A stretch of DNA of 64,000 bases, from assembly GCA_020846635.1 (NCBI GenBank), contig JADLDO010000005.1:1-64000 (forward strand), read 5' to 3'. Shown piece after piece: positions 54,800 through 64,000 of the stretch; the first letter of the stretch is position 1; each line of letters opens with the position of its first letter. Both the position numbers and the translations under genes were made by a program. Under the pieces are notes generated by a model. It worked only from the letters and a program-made list of their open reading frames with translations, did no database searches and was not told the DNA's origin. This stretch comes from Caldilineaceae bacterium (GTDB lineage Bacteria; Chloroflexota; Anaerolineae; Caldilineales; Caldilineaceae).

Positions 54800-57227
54800 A
54801 ACTCAATACCTCGCGTACAGTCAGTTGTGAGGCCCGGCGCGCCGGCATAAAACTTGCCAGGAAGGCCACCACAAGCACAATGCCCAGCCACAGAATTGCC
54901 CCTTCGGTCGAAAAGATATAGCTGGGCGCGGCTTGCAGCAACGCTGTGCCGACGGTGTCGGTCAGCACACGGCTGGCAGGCAAGGCAATAATGCCGCCAA
55001 TCGTCCAACTCAACAAGCCGATGATCATCCCTTCGACCAGGATAATGCGTAAAATCGAGCCATTGGAGGCGCCCACGGCGCGCATGACGCCGATCTCGCG
55101 CGTGCGCTCTAGGACGTTGATGCTCATCGTTCCCATCAGCCCCAAACCACCAACCACGCCCAAGAGCAGGGCCATAAAGAGCAGGAAGATGATAATCACA
55201 TCAAAGATGGTGCTGATGGTCGTGCGTAGTTGGTCAATGGTAGACATCTGCTGCACACGAAAACCGCTATCTCGGTAGGACTGCTCAATGATCTGCCCCA
55301 AGTGCAATTGGTTGGCAGATGAGCGATCGTCCAGCCGCACCAGCGAAACCGAGGCGCGATCGACCGAGTTGGTCACACGCGCCAGGTAATCAAAGTTGAC
55401 AAACATATTCGGCCCCGTCAGCACGCCGCGGATAATGCCGACCACGACCCATTTCGTATCCTTGTCATTGATCTTCAGGGTGATGGTGCTGCCCACCCCA
55501 ATATCGGCTTCGTCGCCCTCGACATCTTCTTCGTTGCCCACGACATCCGAGTTGATGACCACGGCGTTGGCATCGTTGGGCAGCAGCCAGCGCCCTTCGA
55601 CAATGATGGGGGAGAGCATAGTCGAGTCATAGGTTGGCCCATAGACGACGATGTTATCGCTTTCTGTCCCATTGGGGCGCACGATGCGCGTGGAGGTGAA
55701 GCCCCATGTTTCTACAGCGTCGATGCCAGGGATCTTTTCCAATTCGCTGTGAATACGCTCGGTGCGATAGGGCTGGTCAAAGATGATCTGTACATCGTAA
55801 TCAAAGAAGGACAAGGCATCGTTGAGCGTTAGCTGCAACGATGCGCGAATGCTGAAGATGGCGATAAAGATGGTACTCGCCAATGAAAGGGTGATCAAGG
55901 TGAGCGTTAGGCGCGATTTGCGGCGAAAGGTGTTGCGCAGCGAAATCTGCATCGGGCGACCTATGGGCAGAATGTAGCGCAGCATGACAATGAAACGGTC
56001 AAGCAAACTCTTGCCGAACTGCCCCTTGCCCAGCCCTTGTTCGCTGATTGCCTCGCGCACGCTGATCCGCACCCCGCGGATGATGGGAATGGTCGCCGCC
56101 AGCAGGGGGGCCGCGAGGCTGATCACTACTTGAATGGTGACTACCTGCGGATCAAGGCGTGCGCCACCCACATCAAAGTTGAGCAGCCCCGCAAAGATGT
56201 TGGCAAGGCCCACCGCGCCCAGCGCGCCGAGGGGGATGGCAAGGAGCAGCGACATGATGCCAAAGAGCAGCACCATCACATAGTACATCCCCGCGATCTG
56301 CCCCACACGCGCGCCGATCGATTTCATGATCCCAATCTGGCGCACATGCTGGGTGAGAATTGCCGACAAGGTGTTGACGATTAGAAAACCGCTGAGCGCC
56401 AGCGACAGCCCGCCAATCGCCCCCAGAATGAGGGAAAAGCCATCCAGAAATTGTTGGGCGGGATGATCACCGGGGGGTGGCACAAAGGAAAAGAGAACGT
56501 CAACCCCTGCGCTCTCCAGGCGAGCCTCGACTTTCTTTGTGACTTCACTGATATGGTCAAAGTCCAGTTTGTTTTCTTTGACCACGAAGACCACCTGGTT
56601 GTAGTTGCGCGGTTCGCCCAGCCATTCCAGCGTGTCAAAGGTAATATAGCCATAGCCCGAACCGTTGATAAACGCGGGGAGTTGGCTCATGTCATGTACA
56701 GTGCCAGCCATGCGTAGCTGTCGCTGCTTGCCATTGGGCGCTTCCACTGTCAGTAGATCACCGATGGCAACATCACCTAGCCCCAGCGCGGGTGAGAGCG
56801 AGGCGCGCTCAATCAATACCTCACGTTCACCGGGAGGATAGGAACCGCTTTGGGGTTTGATCTTGTTGATCGTCATCTCCTCATAGTCAGAGATGGCAGT
56901 CAACTGCAAGTTGCGCCATTCGCCTGCTTTGGTCAAGAAGCGGACATTGACCACGCGCAGCCCGGCGGCATCCTCAATTTCCGGCATCGAACGGATCGAT
57001 TCGACCATCTCATCGCCAAAGGTGTCCAGGCTGAACATGATGGCGTTGGAGGGATTGACCGCGGCGTAGGCTTCGGGCAGGTTTTGCGCCACGATGATTT
57101 GGGAACCCATGACCATGCCGAGGGCGCTCACCCCCACAGAAATAGAGAGCAGCACCAAAATCGTACGTGTTTTGTTAGACCATAGGTCGCGCAAGACCTT
57201 GCGCCAGCGCGGGGCAAGGAACTTCAT
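54792..57227 (-). CDS. FtsX-like ABC transporter permease
   Basis: 811 aa. N-terminal TM ([25 protein letters not shown]) and a large extracytoplasmic domain, then paired FtsX-like segments ([65 protein letters not shown]) with about ten TM helices in all. A duplicated arrangement of the LolC/LolE/YknZ type. Works with the ATPase encoded next and the adaptor encoded before it. Confidence 0.9.
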   Translation of the reverse strand: MKFLAPRWRKVLRDLWSNKTRTILVLLSISVGVSALGMVMGSQIIVAQNLPEAYAAVNPSNAIMFSLDTFGDEMVESIRSMPEIEDAAGLRVVNVRFLTKAGEWRNLQLTAISDYEEMTINKIKPQSGSYPPGEREVLIERASLSPALGLGDVAIGDLLTVEAPNGKQRQLRMAGTVHDMSQLPAFINGSGYGYITFDTLEWLGEPRNYNQVVFVVKENKLDFDHISEVTKKVEARLESAGVDVLFSFVPPPGDHPAQQFLDGFSLILGAIGGLSLALSGFLIVNTLSAILTQHVRQIGIMKSIGARVGQIAGMYYVMVLLFGIMSLLLAIPLGALGAVGLANIFAGLLNFDVGGARLDPQVVTIQVVISLAAPLLAATIPIIRGVRISVREAISEQGLGKGQFGKSLLDRFIVMLRYILPIGRPMQISLRNTFRRKSRLTLTLITLSLASTIFIAIFSIRASLQLTLNDALSFFDYDVQIIFDQPYRTERIHSELEKIPGIDAVETWGFTSTRIVRPNGTESDNIVVYGPTYDSTMLSPIIVEGRWLLPNDANAVVINSDVVGNEEDVEGDEADIGVGSTITLKINDKDTKWVVVGIIRGVLTGPNMFVNFDYLARVTNSVDRASVSLVRLDDRSSANQLHLGQIIEQSYRDSGFRVQQMSTIDQLRTTISTIFDVIIIFLLFMALLLGVVGGLGLMGTMSINVLERTREIGVMRAVGASNGSILRIILVEGMIIGLLSWTIGGIIALPASRVLTDTVGTALLQAAPSYIFSTEGAILWLGIVLVVAFLASFMPARRASQLTVREVLSYE

Positions 57228-57268
57228 AGATAGATTTCCCTGATAGAATCTTGTAGGGCTAACCCCTA

Positions 57269-58579
57269 CTACTCTGTGGTCTCGATGATGACGGAGGCAG
57301 TCATGTTCCAGCGCAATCGTTCATCGCTACTGTCGGGGATGATCGTAGCTGTGTAGGTAATGTCGCCTTGCTTATTCTCGCCCAACGGCTTAATCCGTTC
57401 CACGGTTCCTTTTAATTCCAGATCGGGCAAGGCGTCGATGCTGATGGAGACGCTGTCTCCTTCTTGCACAAAGACCACGTTGATCTCGGTGAGATCATCT
57501 GTCTCAATGCGCCACTCATTCAAATCGGCCAAGCGGACAACAGGCGCAGCGGCAGCACCGATCTGCTCGCCTATTTCCAAATCCAATGAGGCGATGGTTC
57601 CGGCAAAGGGCGCTTTCAATTCCGTGTCCGTCAACTCCAACTGGCGCTGCATCAAGGTCGTTTGGGCCGCGGTCAGGTCTGCCTGGGCGGCGGCAATGGA
57701 TTCGGCCCGCGTTCCTGCTTCCAACAGGGCAAGCTGCGCTTCGGCACGTCGTACCTCTGCCTCGGCAGCCGCGATGTCACTCTCCGTAGTGGGAGCCAGC
57801 GACTTGTCCAGCGTTGCCTGGGCTTGTTCGACCTGGGCGCGGGCGCTGGCGATTTCGCTTTCGTTCGCACCCGCCACCAGGAGGTCATAGCGGGCGCGGG
57901 CCGCTTCATAGTTGTTGGTGGCGCGCTCTAGCTCGGCAGCCTGGGGGAGTCCCCCCACATCGTTACGCCACTTCACTTGATCATAGGCAGCCTGGGCCTG
58001 GCGCAGGGTTGCTTCGGCGTTGGCAAGATCCGCTTCTGCTTGGATCAACTGCTCATCCTCGGCCCCTTTCAACACTTGCTGATAGGCAGCTTGGGCCGCG
58101 GCCAAACCTGCCTGGGCGGCAGCGATGTCTTCCGGCCTTGAACCTTCTTGGATCTTGGCGAGATTGGCGCGGGCAATGTCGACAGCCGCTTGGGCCGATG
58201 CCACTTCTTCGGGGCGTGAGCCGGCCTGCAATTCGGCAATGCGAGCTTGCGAGCTGCGTACCTGGGCCTCCGCCTGGGCGATGGCGATGACCTGGCGCTC
58301 GTTTTCAAGGCGCGCAATCACCTGGCCCGCTTCCACAAAATCGCCCTCTGCGACCGGGACTTCGGCCACAATGCCCGCTGTGGCAAAGCTGAGTTCGGCA
58401 AAGCGCGCAGGGACGACGACTGCATCGACAATGATCTGGGGAGCGGATTCAATCGCCGGCAGCGGTGTAGGCACGACTGCTGCCCCAGGTGCTTGTAGCT
58501 GCCCCTGGGAATAGAAATAATAGGCCGCGCCACCTGCAACAACGATCACTATAATAAGAACAACAATCCATCTACGCAT
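57269..58579 (-). CDS. HlyD/MacA-like periplasmic adaptor
   Basis: 436 aa. N-terminal TM anchor, biotinyl-lipoyl half motifs (VAEVPVAEGDFVEAGQVIARLE and LKAPFAGTIASLDLEIGEQI), and a very long alpha-helical hairpin built of repeated 'AGSRPEEVASAQAAVDIARANL'-like units. The beta-barrel region follows (VVRLADLNEWRIETDDLTEINVV). First gene of the export operon. Substrate unknown. Confidence 0.9.
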   Translation of the reverse strand: MRRWIVVLIIVIVVAGGAAYYFYSQGQLQAPGAAVVPTPLPAIESAPQIIVDAVVVPARFAELSFATAGIVAEVPVAEGDFVEAGQVIARLENERQVIAIAQAEAQVRSSQARIAELQAGSRPEEVASAQAAVDIARANLAKIQEGSRPEDIAAAQAGLAAAQAAYQQVLKGAEDEQLIQAEADLANAEATLRQAQAAYDQVKWRNDVGGLPQAAELERATNNYEAARARYDLLVAGANESEIASARAQVEQAQATLDKSLAPTTESDIAAAEAEVRRAEAQLALLEAGTRAESIAAAQADLTAAQTTLMQRQLELTDTELKAPFAGTIASLDLEIGEQIGAAAAPVVRLADLNEWRIETDDLTEINVVFVQEGDSVSISIDALPDLELKGTVERIKPLGENKQGDITYTATIIPDSSDERLRWNMTASVIIETTE

Positions 58580-59495
58580 ATTGCACCCGGCTCTACATCC
58601 AGTATGTGTGTGGTTATGCTATCGGTCGGACAGCCCACCCCTTAGAATAACAGATTTTTGATAGACAGATTGAATGTAAGTCTGGGTAATTCGCCTAATT
58701 TATCCAATAGTTTTATCGAACGCTCCTACTGTAGACTGTCATAACATATTGTCAAGTGCATAGGCTCACACTCCGCGGCAAATGCTTTGCCCGCGTCCGC
58801 ACTTTCGCCGAAACGAGAAGTGGCTCATACGCGCATCGACATACATCTCAGGATGCGTCTCAGGATACGTCTCGGGGGCGCATTGCCTACGCCTTCTGTG
58901 CGTAGTGCCTGCGTATGGTCAAAGGGCATCCCCTTTCTCTACGTAGAGAGTGGTCGATTGGTTGCGACAAGAAATCTCCATTTTACAAATAACCATAGGT
59001 GTGAGAGAGTCAGAGTAGTTCTTTACAGCATAGCAAGGTAGCACCTGGATAGGATAGGGGCTCTTTTCAAAAGCTTCTGACGACACTGAAAGTATCTGTT
59101 AATCACCGAAAGTAATTAGTCCGCTATACTTTAGCCCGTGAACTCTGATCGTAAAGACATCGCTGGAAAATCATAGCAAGTCGGGACAAATGACCGCCAG
59201 CTTCCGAAAGCGGCTATGACTTTTGTAGGATGCGGAAGTTTCCTCAATGGGCTAGTCTATCGGTGTCTGGTCTTATGCCATTGTTATCTGCGTATTGACG
59301 TAGATTGTCATGCCAGGCGACTTCATGGCTAAGTCTAGGCATGTGTGATTTTCCGTAATAAGTTTGTCTGTATTGATCGAGTTCGCAATTTATAGAGATT
59401 TATGGAGTTCTAAGGGCACGACCTATGCGTGTCCTACCCACCAATATTTTAACCAGGACATTTTAACCAGGGACATTTCCCTAAGGAGCCACATG
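58580..59495. other. Gene-poor region, 916 bases
   Basis: No convincing gene on either strand. Base composition looks richer in A+T than the flanking genes. A short reading frame at 58787-59041 has no ribosome binding site and no recognisable family. Small local direct repeats occur near 58847-58880 (CATCTCAGGATGCGTCTCAGGATACGTCTC shows a repeated GTCTC unit). It must contain promoters for both divergent genes, but none is clear. It may be decayed DNA. Confidence 0.5.
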
Positions 59496-60974
59496 ATGAC
59501 CTCGAGTTCGTCACCTCGTCCTCAAAATGTGCCGGCTGAGTTGTCATACCCCCGTAGGCAACCTGCTATCGGGGAAGTGCTACAGGCGAGTCGCCGCCGG
59601 GCAGTAGACGCACCGCGTTCACTTGTATCTGCTGCGCTGTTTGCTCTGTTCTTTGCGCTCGTCGTCACGTTGCTTTCGAGCGAACATGCCCTGGCACAGG
59701 CTCCACGCAATTTTCGGATTCCGCCCTATGTGCTGCCCGATGTGGAATCGTCTGAGGCGGAGGCAGATGCGGCTGCGCTGCCCGATAGTCCAGCGGCAGC
59801 GCGTAAAGTAATTGTGGATACTGACCCGGGGGTGGACGACGCGGCCGCGCTGATTTGGCTTTTTACACAGGATCGTTATGAGGTAGATGTGTTGGGGGTG
59901 GTCACAGTTGCCGGCAATTCGACAATTACGAATACGACAAATAACGCCGGGTTAATTCTGGACTGGTTGGGCGTATCTACCCCTCTGATTCGGGGCGCAG
60001 ATGGCCCGCTGCTGCAATCCCTGACACTCGTTCAATGGTTGATCCACGGGCCTGATGGTTTGTGGTCTCCATTGTACCCCGACCCTACGCCCGAAGCCAT
60101 CCCCGATTCGGTCGATGCACCGGCTTTCTATTGTGAGCAGCTCGCCCTTGAAACGGGCGTGCTGGTTCTGGCATTGGGGCCGCTCACCAATATTGCGCTG
60201 GCAATCGAGGCCTGTCCTACCCTCTGGCAGGATGTGGAGATTGTAAGTCTGGGTGGGGGCAAGTTTATGTCTAACCAGACCCCTGTAACCGAATTCAACT
60301 ATTGGCAAGACCCCGAAGCCGCTGCGAAGGTCGTGAGCCATAGCATATCCAGCGAAGCTTTGGCGTTTATGGAAGGTATGGAACCTATATCGCCAACCCT
60401 GCAAATCGTGCCGGTAGATTCTTTTGCCCAATTCGAGATACAGCCAAGCACGATGCGCCAAATCGAGAAGACGGGTGGCCCTGCCATTCAGAATCTGCTA
60501 CCCGCATTGATGACCTATGATTTCACCTTTAGCAGCCAGGGCGAGGCATCCACACTGCCCGACGTGTCGGCGGCGATCTATGCGCTTGATAACAGGCTGG
60601 GCACAGCACAATCTGCACAAGTCGAGGTGTTGGCAGGAGTGCCGGAGGTGGCGCGTGGGCAGAGTGTGATTGGGTTGACCTTCATCGAGAAGATTGTGAT
60701 GATTGCGGGCGATGCCGGGATGAGCGCGCTGACCTTTAGGATTTTTAATGAAGGGCTGACAGATGAGCAGGTTGCCGCCGAGATGGGAGCCATTCTATTT
60801 AGCCGGCCCGATAATGCCATGGTTGTTACTGACATCGATGCCCGTCGTATGCATACAATCTTCTTGCAAGGACTACGCCAGCGCCGAGCCACGCCAACGA
60901 GCGAAGGGCCTGGTGTGGTGAGCGAGATGGAAGATTATGAGAACCATCTATTTGTTCCCTTTGCCAGTGACTAG
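59496..60974 (+). CDS. Secreted inosine-uridine nucleoside hydrolase-like protein
   Basis: About 492 aa. N-terminal signal segment (LVSAALFALFFALVVTLLSS, cleavage likely after ALAQA). The nucleoside hydrolase core begins with KVIVDTDPGVDDAAALIWLF, the calcium-binding Asp cluster, and continues with VVTVAGNSTITNTTNNAGLIL, LALGPLTNIALAIE and EFNYWQDPEAAAKVV. Cleaves ribonucleosides to base and ribose, here probably outside the cytoplasm. ATG 59496 is chosen because AAGGAG lies 7 bases upstream; the frame extends further without coding character. It is followed by the diterpene genes on the same strand, 130 bases away. Confidence 0.88.
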   Translation: MTSSSSPRPQNVPAELSYPRRQPAIGEVLQASRRRAVDAPRSLVSAALFALFFALVVTLLSSEHALAQAPRNFRIPPYVLPDVESSEAEADAAALPDSPAAARKVIVDTDPGVDDAAALIWLFTQDRYEVDVLGVVTVAGNSTITNTTNNAGLILDWLGVSTPLIRGADGPLLQSLTLVQWLIHGPDGLWSPLYPDPTPEAIPDSVDAPAFYCEQLALETGVLVLALGPLTNIALAIEACPTLWQDVEIVSLGGGKFMSNQTPVTEFNYWQDPEAAAKVVSHSISSEALAFMEGMEPISPTLQIVPVDSFAQFEIQPSTMRQIEKTGGPAIQNLLPALMTYDFTFSSQGEASTLPDVSAAIYALDNRLGTAQSAQVEVLAGVPEVARGQSVIGLTFIEKIVMIAGDAGMSALTFRIFNEGLTDEQVAAEMGAILFSRPDNAMVVTDIDARRMHTIFLQGLRQRRATPTSEGPGVVSEMEDYENHLFVPFASD

Positions 60975-61104
60975 GAGAAGACCGGCAGAGTAACGTACAG
61001 AATCCATTAGAACATTAAAAAGGATCTCCGCGCCTATGTCTATTGCCTAGAGCGATTGTCTATAAGGATAGAGCGCGGACAATTTACAGAGTAAGGGTAT
61101 ATTC

Positions 61105-62685
61105 ATGGAAAGTTCGACCTCCGATTTGCTTGCTAGACTTCGGTCTGTGATCGCCCAGTTGGGCAACGATGGAGGCCTCATCAGTCCTTCAGTTTATGAT
61201 ACAGCTCAAATACTTCGTCTTCATCCTCCGCGGGAGGGTGTTGAGCCCGGTCTTGAATGGTTATTAACAGAACAACGGCAAGATGGGGGATGGGGGGAGC
61301 CAGGAGTGCCGGCGGCTCGGGACATACCAACGCTAGCCGCAGTCCTCGCGCTTCATACCTATCGGGATAAATTTGAGGTTAATGAGAGGATTCAGGCCGG
61401 ATTAGACTTCCTCAAGGGGCAGGCCCATCAGTGGGAGTCGCTCCATATCGACCTGATTCCGATTGCGGGCGAGATGATTCTGCCTCACCTTTTGGATGAG
61501 GCTGCGCAGGCAGGGCTGGAAATCGATCAAGCGCCCTATGCACGCATCTTTGAACTGAAACGCACGAAACTTAATTATTTGGCTCGCCAACCGATCTCTC
61601 CCAATTCAGCCGCTACCTATTCATGGGAAGCGCTGGACCATCCGCATATGGCGGAGGCCCTCAATGCACATACAGGGGTTGGGCATAGTCCTGCGGCGAC
61701 CGCAGCGTGGCTGCGTACAGCACAACAGATTGGCGAAGATGAACGGCTCTGTGCGCAAGCCGAGGCGTATCTGGCGCGGGCCGCGGCGACCACGGAAACA
61801 GGCATCCCTGGTGTTATGCCCATGGTCTACCCGATCACCGGGTTTGAGCTTGCTTACGGCCTGTATGCGCTGCTGTTGACAGGCTTGCTCGACCATCCAG
61901 CATTACAAGACGTCGTCATGCCCAAGATTGAAGAATTAGATGACATGGTCGTGCGTGAGCAAGGATTGAGTTTTGGCGAAAATTTCGTGGCTGATGTGGA
62001 TGGCACAGCAGTGGCAGTCGCCGTATTAAGGGCGGCCAACAAGCCCGTTGATGTAGAATTAGTGCGCCGCTTCTGGCGAGATAATCACTTCTATACCTAC
62101 GTCCACGAATTGAATCCCTCCGTCTTTTCCAATGCCCATGCACTCCACGCCCTGGTATTCTGTGATGAACGCTGCCAGTTGACCGAAGATTTCCTGATTC
62201 AGCGACAGACCAAGAGTGGCGCATGGATGATAGATAAATGGCATACATCGTGGCGAAGCTCAACGCTGGAAGTGGTGGCAGCACTGCTGCCATTGGGATA
62301 CGAAGATCAACTCTATGAGGCGGGGCGTGCGTTGGTTAAGAACCAGAACCCGGACGGCAGTTGGGGCTTGGCGAATGGTGCGCCGATGTTAGAAAGCGCG
62401 TATAGCCTCATTGCGCTGCAAATGCTCTCCTCAATTCCCCACATCGCCAGCATGACCATGCCCGCGCTTGATCGGGGCTGGCGTTGGATGTGGGAACAGC
62501 GAGACAATTTAGCTTCTTTAGAACGCATTTGGCTTGGGAAAGAAGTCTATTCAGCCCTGCTTGTGGATGAAGCGTACCGGCTGTGCGCTATTTTGTCACC
62601 GATGTTACACGCGATCCGTCCGCGGGTCAGCAAGCCCATAATGGCTCCTGCGCTCATGGCGAACGTGTATGAGGAGTCCGTATAA
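61105..62685 (+). CDS. Class II diterpene cyclase (tuberculosinyl/kolavenyl diphosphate synthase-like)
   Basis: 526 aa, similar in length and motif order to Rv3377c of M. tuberculosis and its Herpetosiphon homolog. QW-type motifs at 59-64 (QDGGWG) and 414-421 (QNPDGSWG). The general-acid motif is D297-V-D299-G300-T-A, a DxDGT variant where Rv3377c has DxDTT. The downstream WRDNHFYTYVHELNPSVFSNAHAL and SGAWMIDKWHTS segments match the mycobacterial enzyme closely. Expected to protonate and cyclise geranylgeranyl diphosphate into a bicyclic diterpenyl diphosphate. No prenyl synthase gene lies in the window. It overlaps nothing but precedes the partner synthase by 2 bases. Confidence 0.9.
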   Translation: MESSTSDLLARLRSVIAQLGNDGGLISPSVYDTAQILRLHPPREGVEPGLEWLLTEQRQDGGWGEPGVPAARDIPTLAAVLALHTYRDKFEVNERIQAGLDFLKGQAHQWESLHIDLIPIAGEMILPHLLDEAAQAGLEIDQAPYARIFELKRTKLNYLARQPISPNSAATYSWEALDHPHMAEALNAHTGVGHSPAATAAWLRTAQQIGEDERLCAQAEAYLARAAATTETGIPGVMPMVYPITGFELAYGLYALLLTGLLDHPALQDVVMPKIEELDDMVVREQGLSFGENFVADVDGTAVAVAVLRAANKPVDVELVRRFWRDNHFYTYVHELNPSVFSNAHALHALVFCDERCQLTEDFLIQRQTKSGAWMIDKWHTSWRSSTLEVVAALLPLGYEDQLYEAGRALVKNQNPDGSWGLANGAPMLESAYSLIALQMLSSIPHIASMTMPALDRGWRWMWEQRDNLASLERIWLGKEVYSALLVDEAYRLCAILSPMLHAIRPRVSKPIMAPALMANVYEESV

Positions 62686-62687
62686 CC

Positions 62688-63596
62688 GTGATGGAAGCGA
62701 CATCGACCTCCGCACCACGCGCAGTAGCACAGCCGTCTTTGGCAGAGTTTCTGGCTGCACCCCTGGAGGAAGTGCGTAAGGTGGCTCCGGTGACGATGAT
62801 TTTGGGCACAGGAGGCACGCGCCGTAGAGCCGTTTTAGCGGGTCTATCCACACAGGGCGAGGATTATGCCCAATGCACGCGCGAACAGATGATGGCCTGT
62901 TATGAACTCATCTTTCAACATGGCGTGCAGCATTTGGTAGCGCTCATGCTTGTGAGCAGCCATAACGATGAAACCACGCCAGGGTATCGAGAGAAACTTG
63001 TGGAATGGACAGCATGGGCCGTTGTGGGCGCTGAGGCATTGGCGATGTACACACGCCTCAACTGGCGTGTACGCCTGATCGGTGTAGAAAGCTGGCCCGA
63101 ATTGATGCCTGTCGCTGCACAACTGATAAAAGCTACGGAAACGCACACCGGGCCGACCCTCTGGTATAGTGTGGCATCGAGGCCCGAAAGAACCTGGTCG
63201 CGCATGTTGCAGGTGGCTGTGGAGCGGAAGATCACCAGTCGAACAGCGTTGATTGACGCGCTCTATGGAGAGGCGATCCCACCCGCCACCCTCTATTTGG
63301 GCGCGGGCAAACCCCAGGTGGAAGAGTCTCAAATTCCACCGCTGCTGACGGGTAAACTAGAATGTTATTGGCGGCAGCATTTGGGCTATGATCTGGATGC
63401 AGTGACGCTGCGTAAAATTCTGTATGACTATGCTTATCTGCGACCCACCTGGCAAGCCGACAAGACAGGCCGAGCCGAGCAGGTGACTGCTTATGCCCAG
63501 GCGTGGCAAGACCCACCCGTTATCGGGATGGGGAGACGGCTAGGCCCCTTCTGGTATCCCGCTCCTATAGCCTCAATCTCAGAGGAGATTGATTGA
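62688..63596 (+). CDS. Rv3378c-like diterpene synthase (tuberculosinol/kolavelool synthase family)
   Basis: 302 aa, homologous to the (iso)tuberculosinol synthase of M. tuberculosis by recognition of FLAAPLEEVRKV, GGTRRRAVL and TLRKILYDYAYLRP. The family has a cis-prenyltransferase-like fold and converts the diphosphate made by the upstream cyclase into an alcohol or transfers it. The Asp before GTRR, catalytic in Rv3378c (D34), is Gly here, and the DDxxD-like segment aligns with SSHNDETTP, so the chemistry may differ. Start GTG 62688 or ATG 62691, with GAGGAG upstream. It is coupled to the cyclase. Confidence 0.87.
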   Translation: MMEATSTSAPRAVAQPSLAEFLAAPLEEVRKVAPVTMILGTGGTRRRAVLAGLSTQGEDYAQCTREQMMACYELIFQHGVQHLVALMLVSSHNDETTPGYREKLVEWTAWAVVGAEALAMYTRLNWRVRLIGVESWPELMPVAAQLIKATETHTGPTLWYSVASRPERTWSRMLQVAVERKITSRTALIDALYGEAIPPATLYLGAGKPQVEESQIPPLLTGKLECYWRQHLGYDLDAVTLRKILYDYAYLRPTWQADKTGRAEQVTAYAQAWQDPPVIGMGRRLGPFWYPAPIASISEEID

Positions 63597-63608
63597 CGGA
63601 GGTTTTGT

Positions 63609-64000
63609 CTGGATATTCAAGCCATTATCTTAGATCGGGATGGCGTGCTGACTGATTTCGATTTAGAGGCAGCAGCACGCTTCTTTTCGCCACGCGTGCC
63701 TCTCTCTGTGTGGGAGATTTTTGGTCGCTGGCAAGCATGGGGCGAGCAATGGGGTTTTCCTCGCAGTACTGCTGAGGAGCGCGCCCTCTTTGAGGGCTTT
63801 TGGGATAGTCTGTGTGACGACCTGGGGTTGAGCCAAACGACGCGCAGTGAGTTGCAGCAGTTCGACTATACCACCTGTTTGACTGTCTACCCTGACGTGA
63901 TTCCCGCGCTGCAAGCGGCACATGCGGCCAATCTTCGCGTCGGCGTGCTTTCTAATTTTGCGCTTGCCAGCCTGGAGGCGTCATTGCGGGCAACGGGGCT
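63609..64000 (+). CDS. HAD-superfamily hydrolase, 3' part outside the window
   Basis: 130 residues visible. Motif I is AIILDRDGVLTDFD (nucleophile Asp and +2 Asp), motif II is VGVLSNF (Ser). The cap between them is helical, as in subfamily IA phosphatases. The frame has no ATG, GTG or TTG in the right place: it opens after TGA 63594-63596, with GGAGG (63598-63602) 6 bases before CTG 63609, so CTG is the probable start. It lies 12 bases after the diterpene synthase stop, so it may belong to the same operon. Confidence 0.8.
   Translation, partial: MDIQAIILDRDGVLTDFDLEAAARFFSPRVPLSVWEIFGRWQAWGEQWGFPRSTAEERALFEGFWDSLCDDLGLSQTTRSELQQFDYTTCLTVYPDVIPALQAAHAANLRVGVLSNFALASLEASLRATG

Noticed and set aside
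58787-59041. 84-codon reading frame in the gene-poor region
   Set aside because: No ribosome binding site, unusual Arg/Val-rich composition and internal direct repeats; no recognisable domain.

Overview
The window is a GC-rich bacterial chromosome segment, densely packed and mostly arranged in short operons. It carries no rRNA or tRNA gene, so taxonomy is inferred. The gene types (CotH/VTC/DUF4956 cluster, adaptor proteins with repeated coiled-coil heptads, COG3375 acetyltransferase, a Herpetosiphon/Mycobacterium-type diterpene synthase pair) fit a member of the Chloroflexota, probably of Anaerolineae/Caldilineae type.

Layout. 1-1.2 kb: end of an IS3-family element beside a TIGR04255-like gene pair. 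1.3-6.9 kb: a minus-strand run with a Nudix hydrolase, an enolase-superfamily MenC/N-acylamino acid racemase, a GNAT protein, a HypE/PurM-like protein and a five-LysM L,D-transpeptidase. 6.9-9.2 kb: an ABC-F ATPase behind a leader ORF and a well-formed transcription attenuator. 9.4-13.2 kb: a secreted beta-helix protein and EttA. 13.5-18.0 kb: CotH kinase, VTC polyphosphate polymerase and DUF4956. 18.0-19.8 kb: a Fur/Zur regulator and an orphan zinc-type binding protein. 19.9-29.0 kb: assorted metabolism and transport, including a hydrolase/phosphoribosyltransferase/erythromycin-esterase-like operon.

29.2-38.5 kb is the most coherent system. A canonical promoter and a cobalamin riboswitch with terminator precede cobT, an intrinsic-factor/transcobalamin-like lipoprotein (DUF4430-like beta domain plus alpha-alpha toroid), a second membrane-anchored DUF4430-like protein, an ECF transporter (S, T and a fused double ATPase), a cobalamin adenosyltransferase, cobS and cobU. 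The genes are tightly spaced or overlapping and read as one machine: capture corrinoid outside, import it, adenosylate it and rebuild the nucleotide loop.

38.6-53.7 kb holds a sugar kinase, an oligogalacturonate-lyase-like protein, amino-acid-related genes, a GerW-like protein, an MFS carrier, a YfhO-type membrane protein, a PLP decarboxylase and a complete Mn/Zn ABC transporter operon with palindromic operators at its promoter. 53.9-58.6 kb is a MacAB-like tripartite export operon. After a 0.9 kb gene-poor stretch come a secreted nucleoside hydrolase and a two-gene diterpenoid pathway (class II cyclase plus Rv3378c-like synthase), followed by a HAD hydrolase cut by the window end.

Several families of perfect intergenic palindromes (a TTCCGGGAGGG type and a CTACGGGGTGACA type) recur between genes and appear to serve as terminators or REP-like elements.
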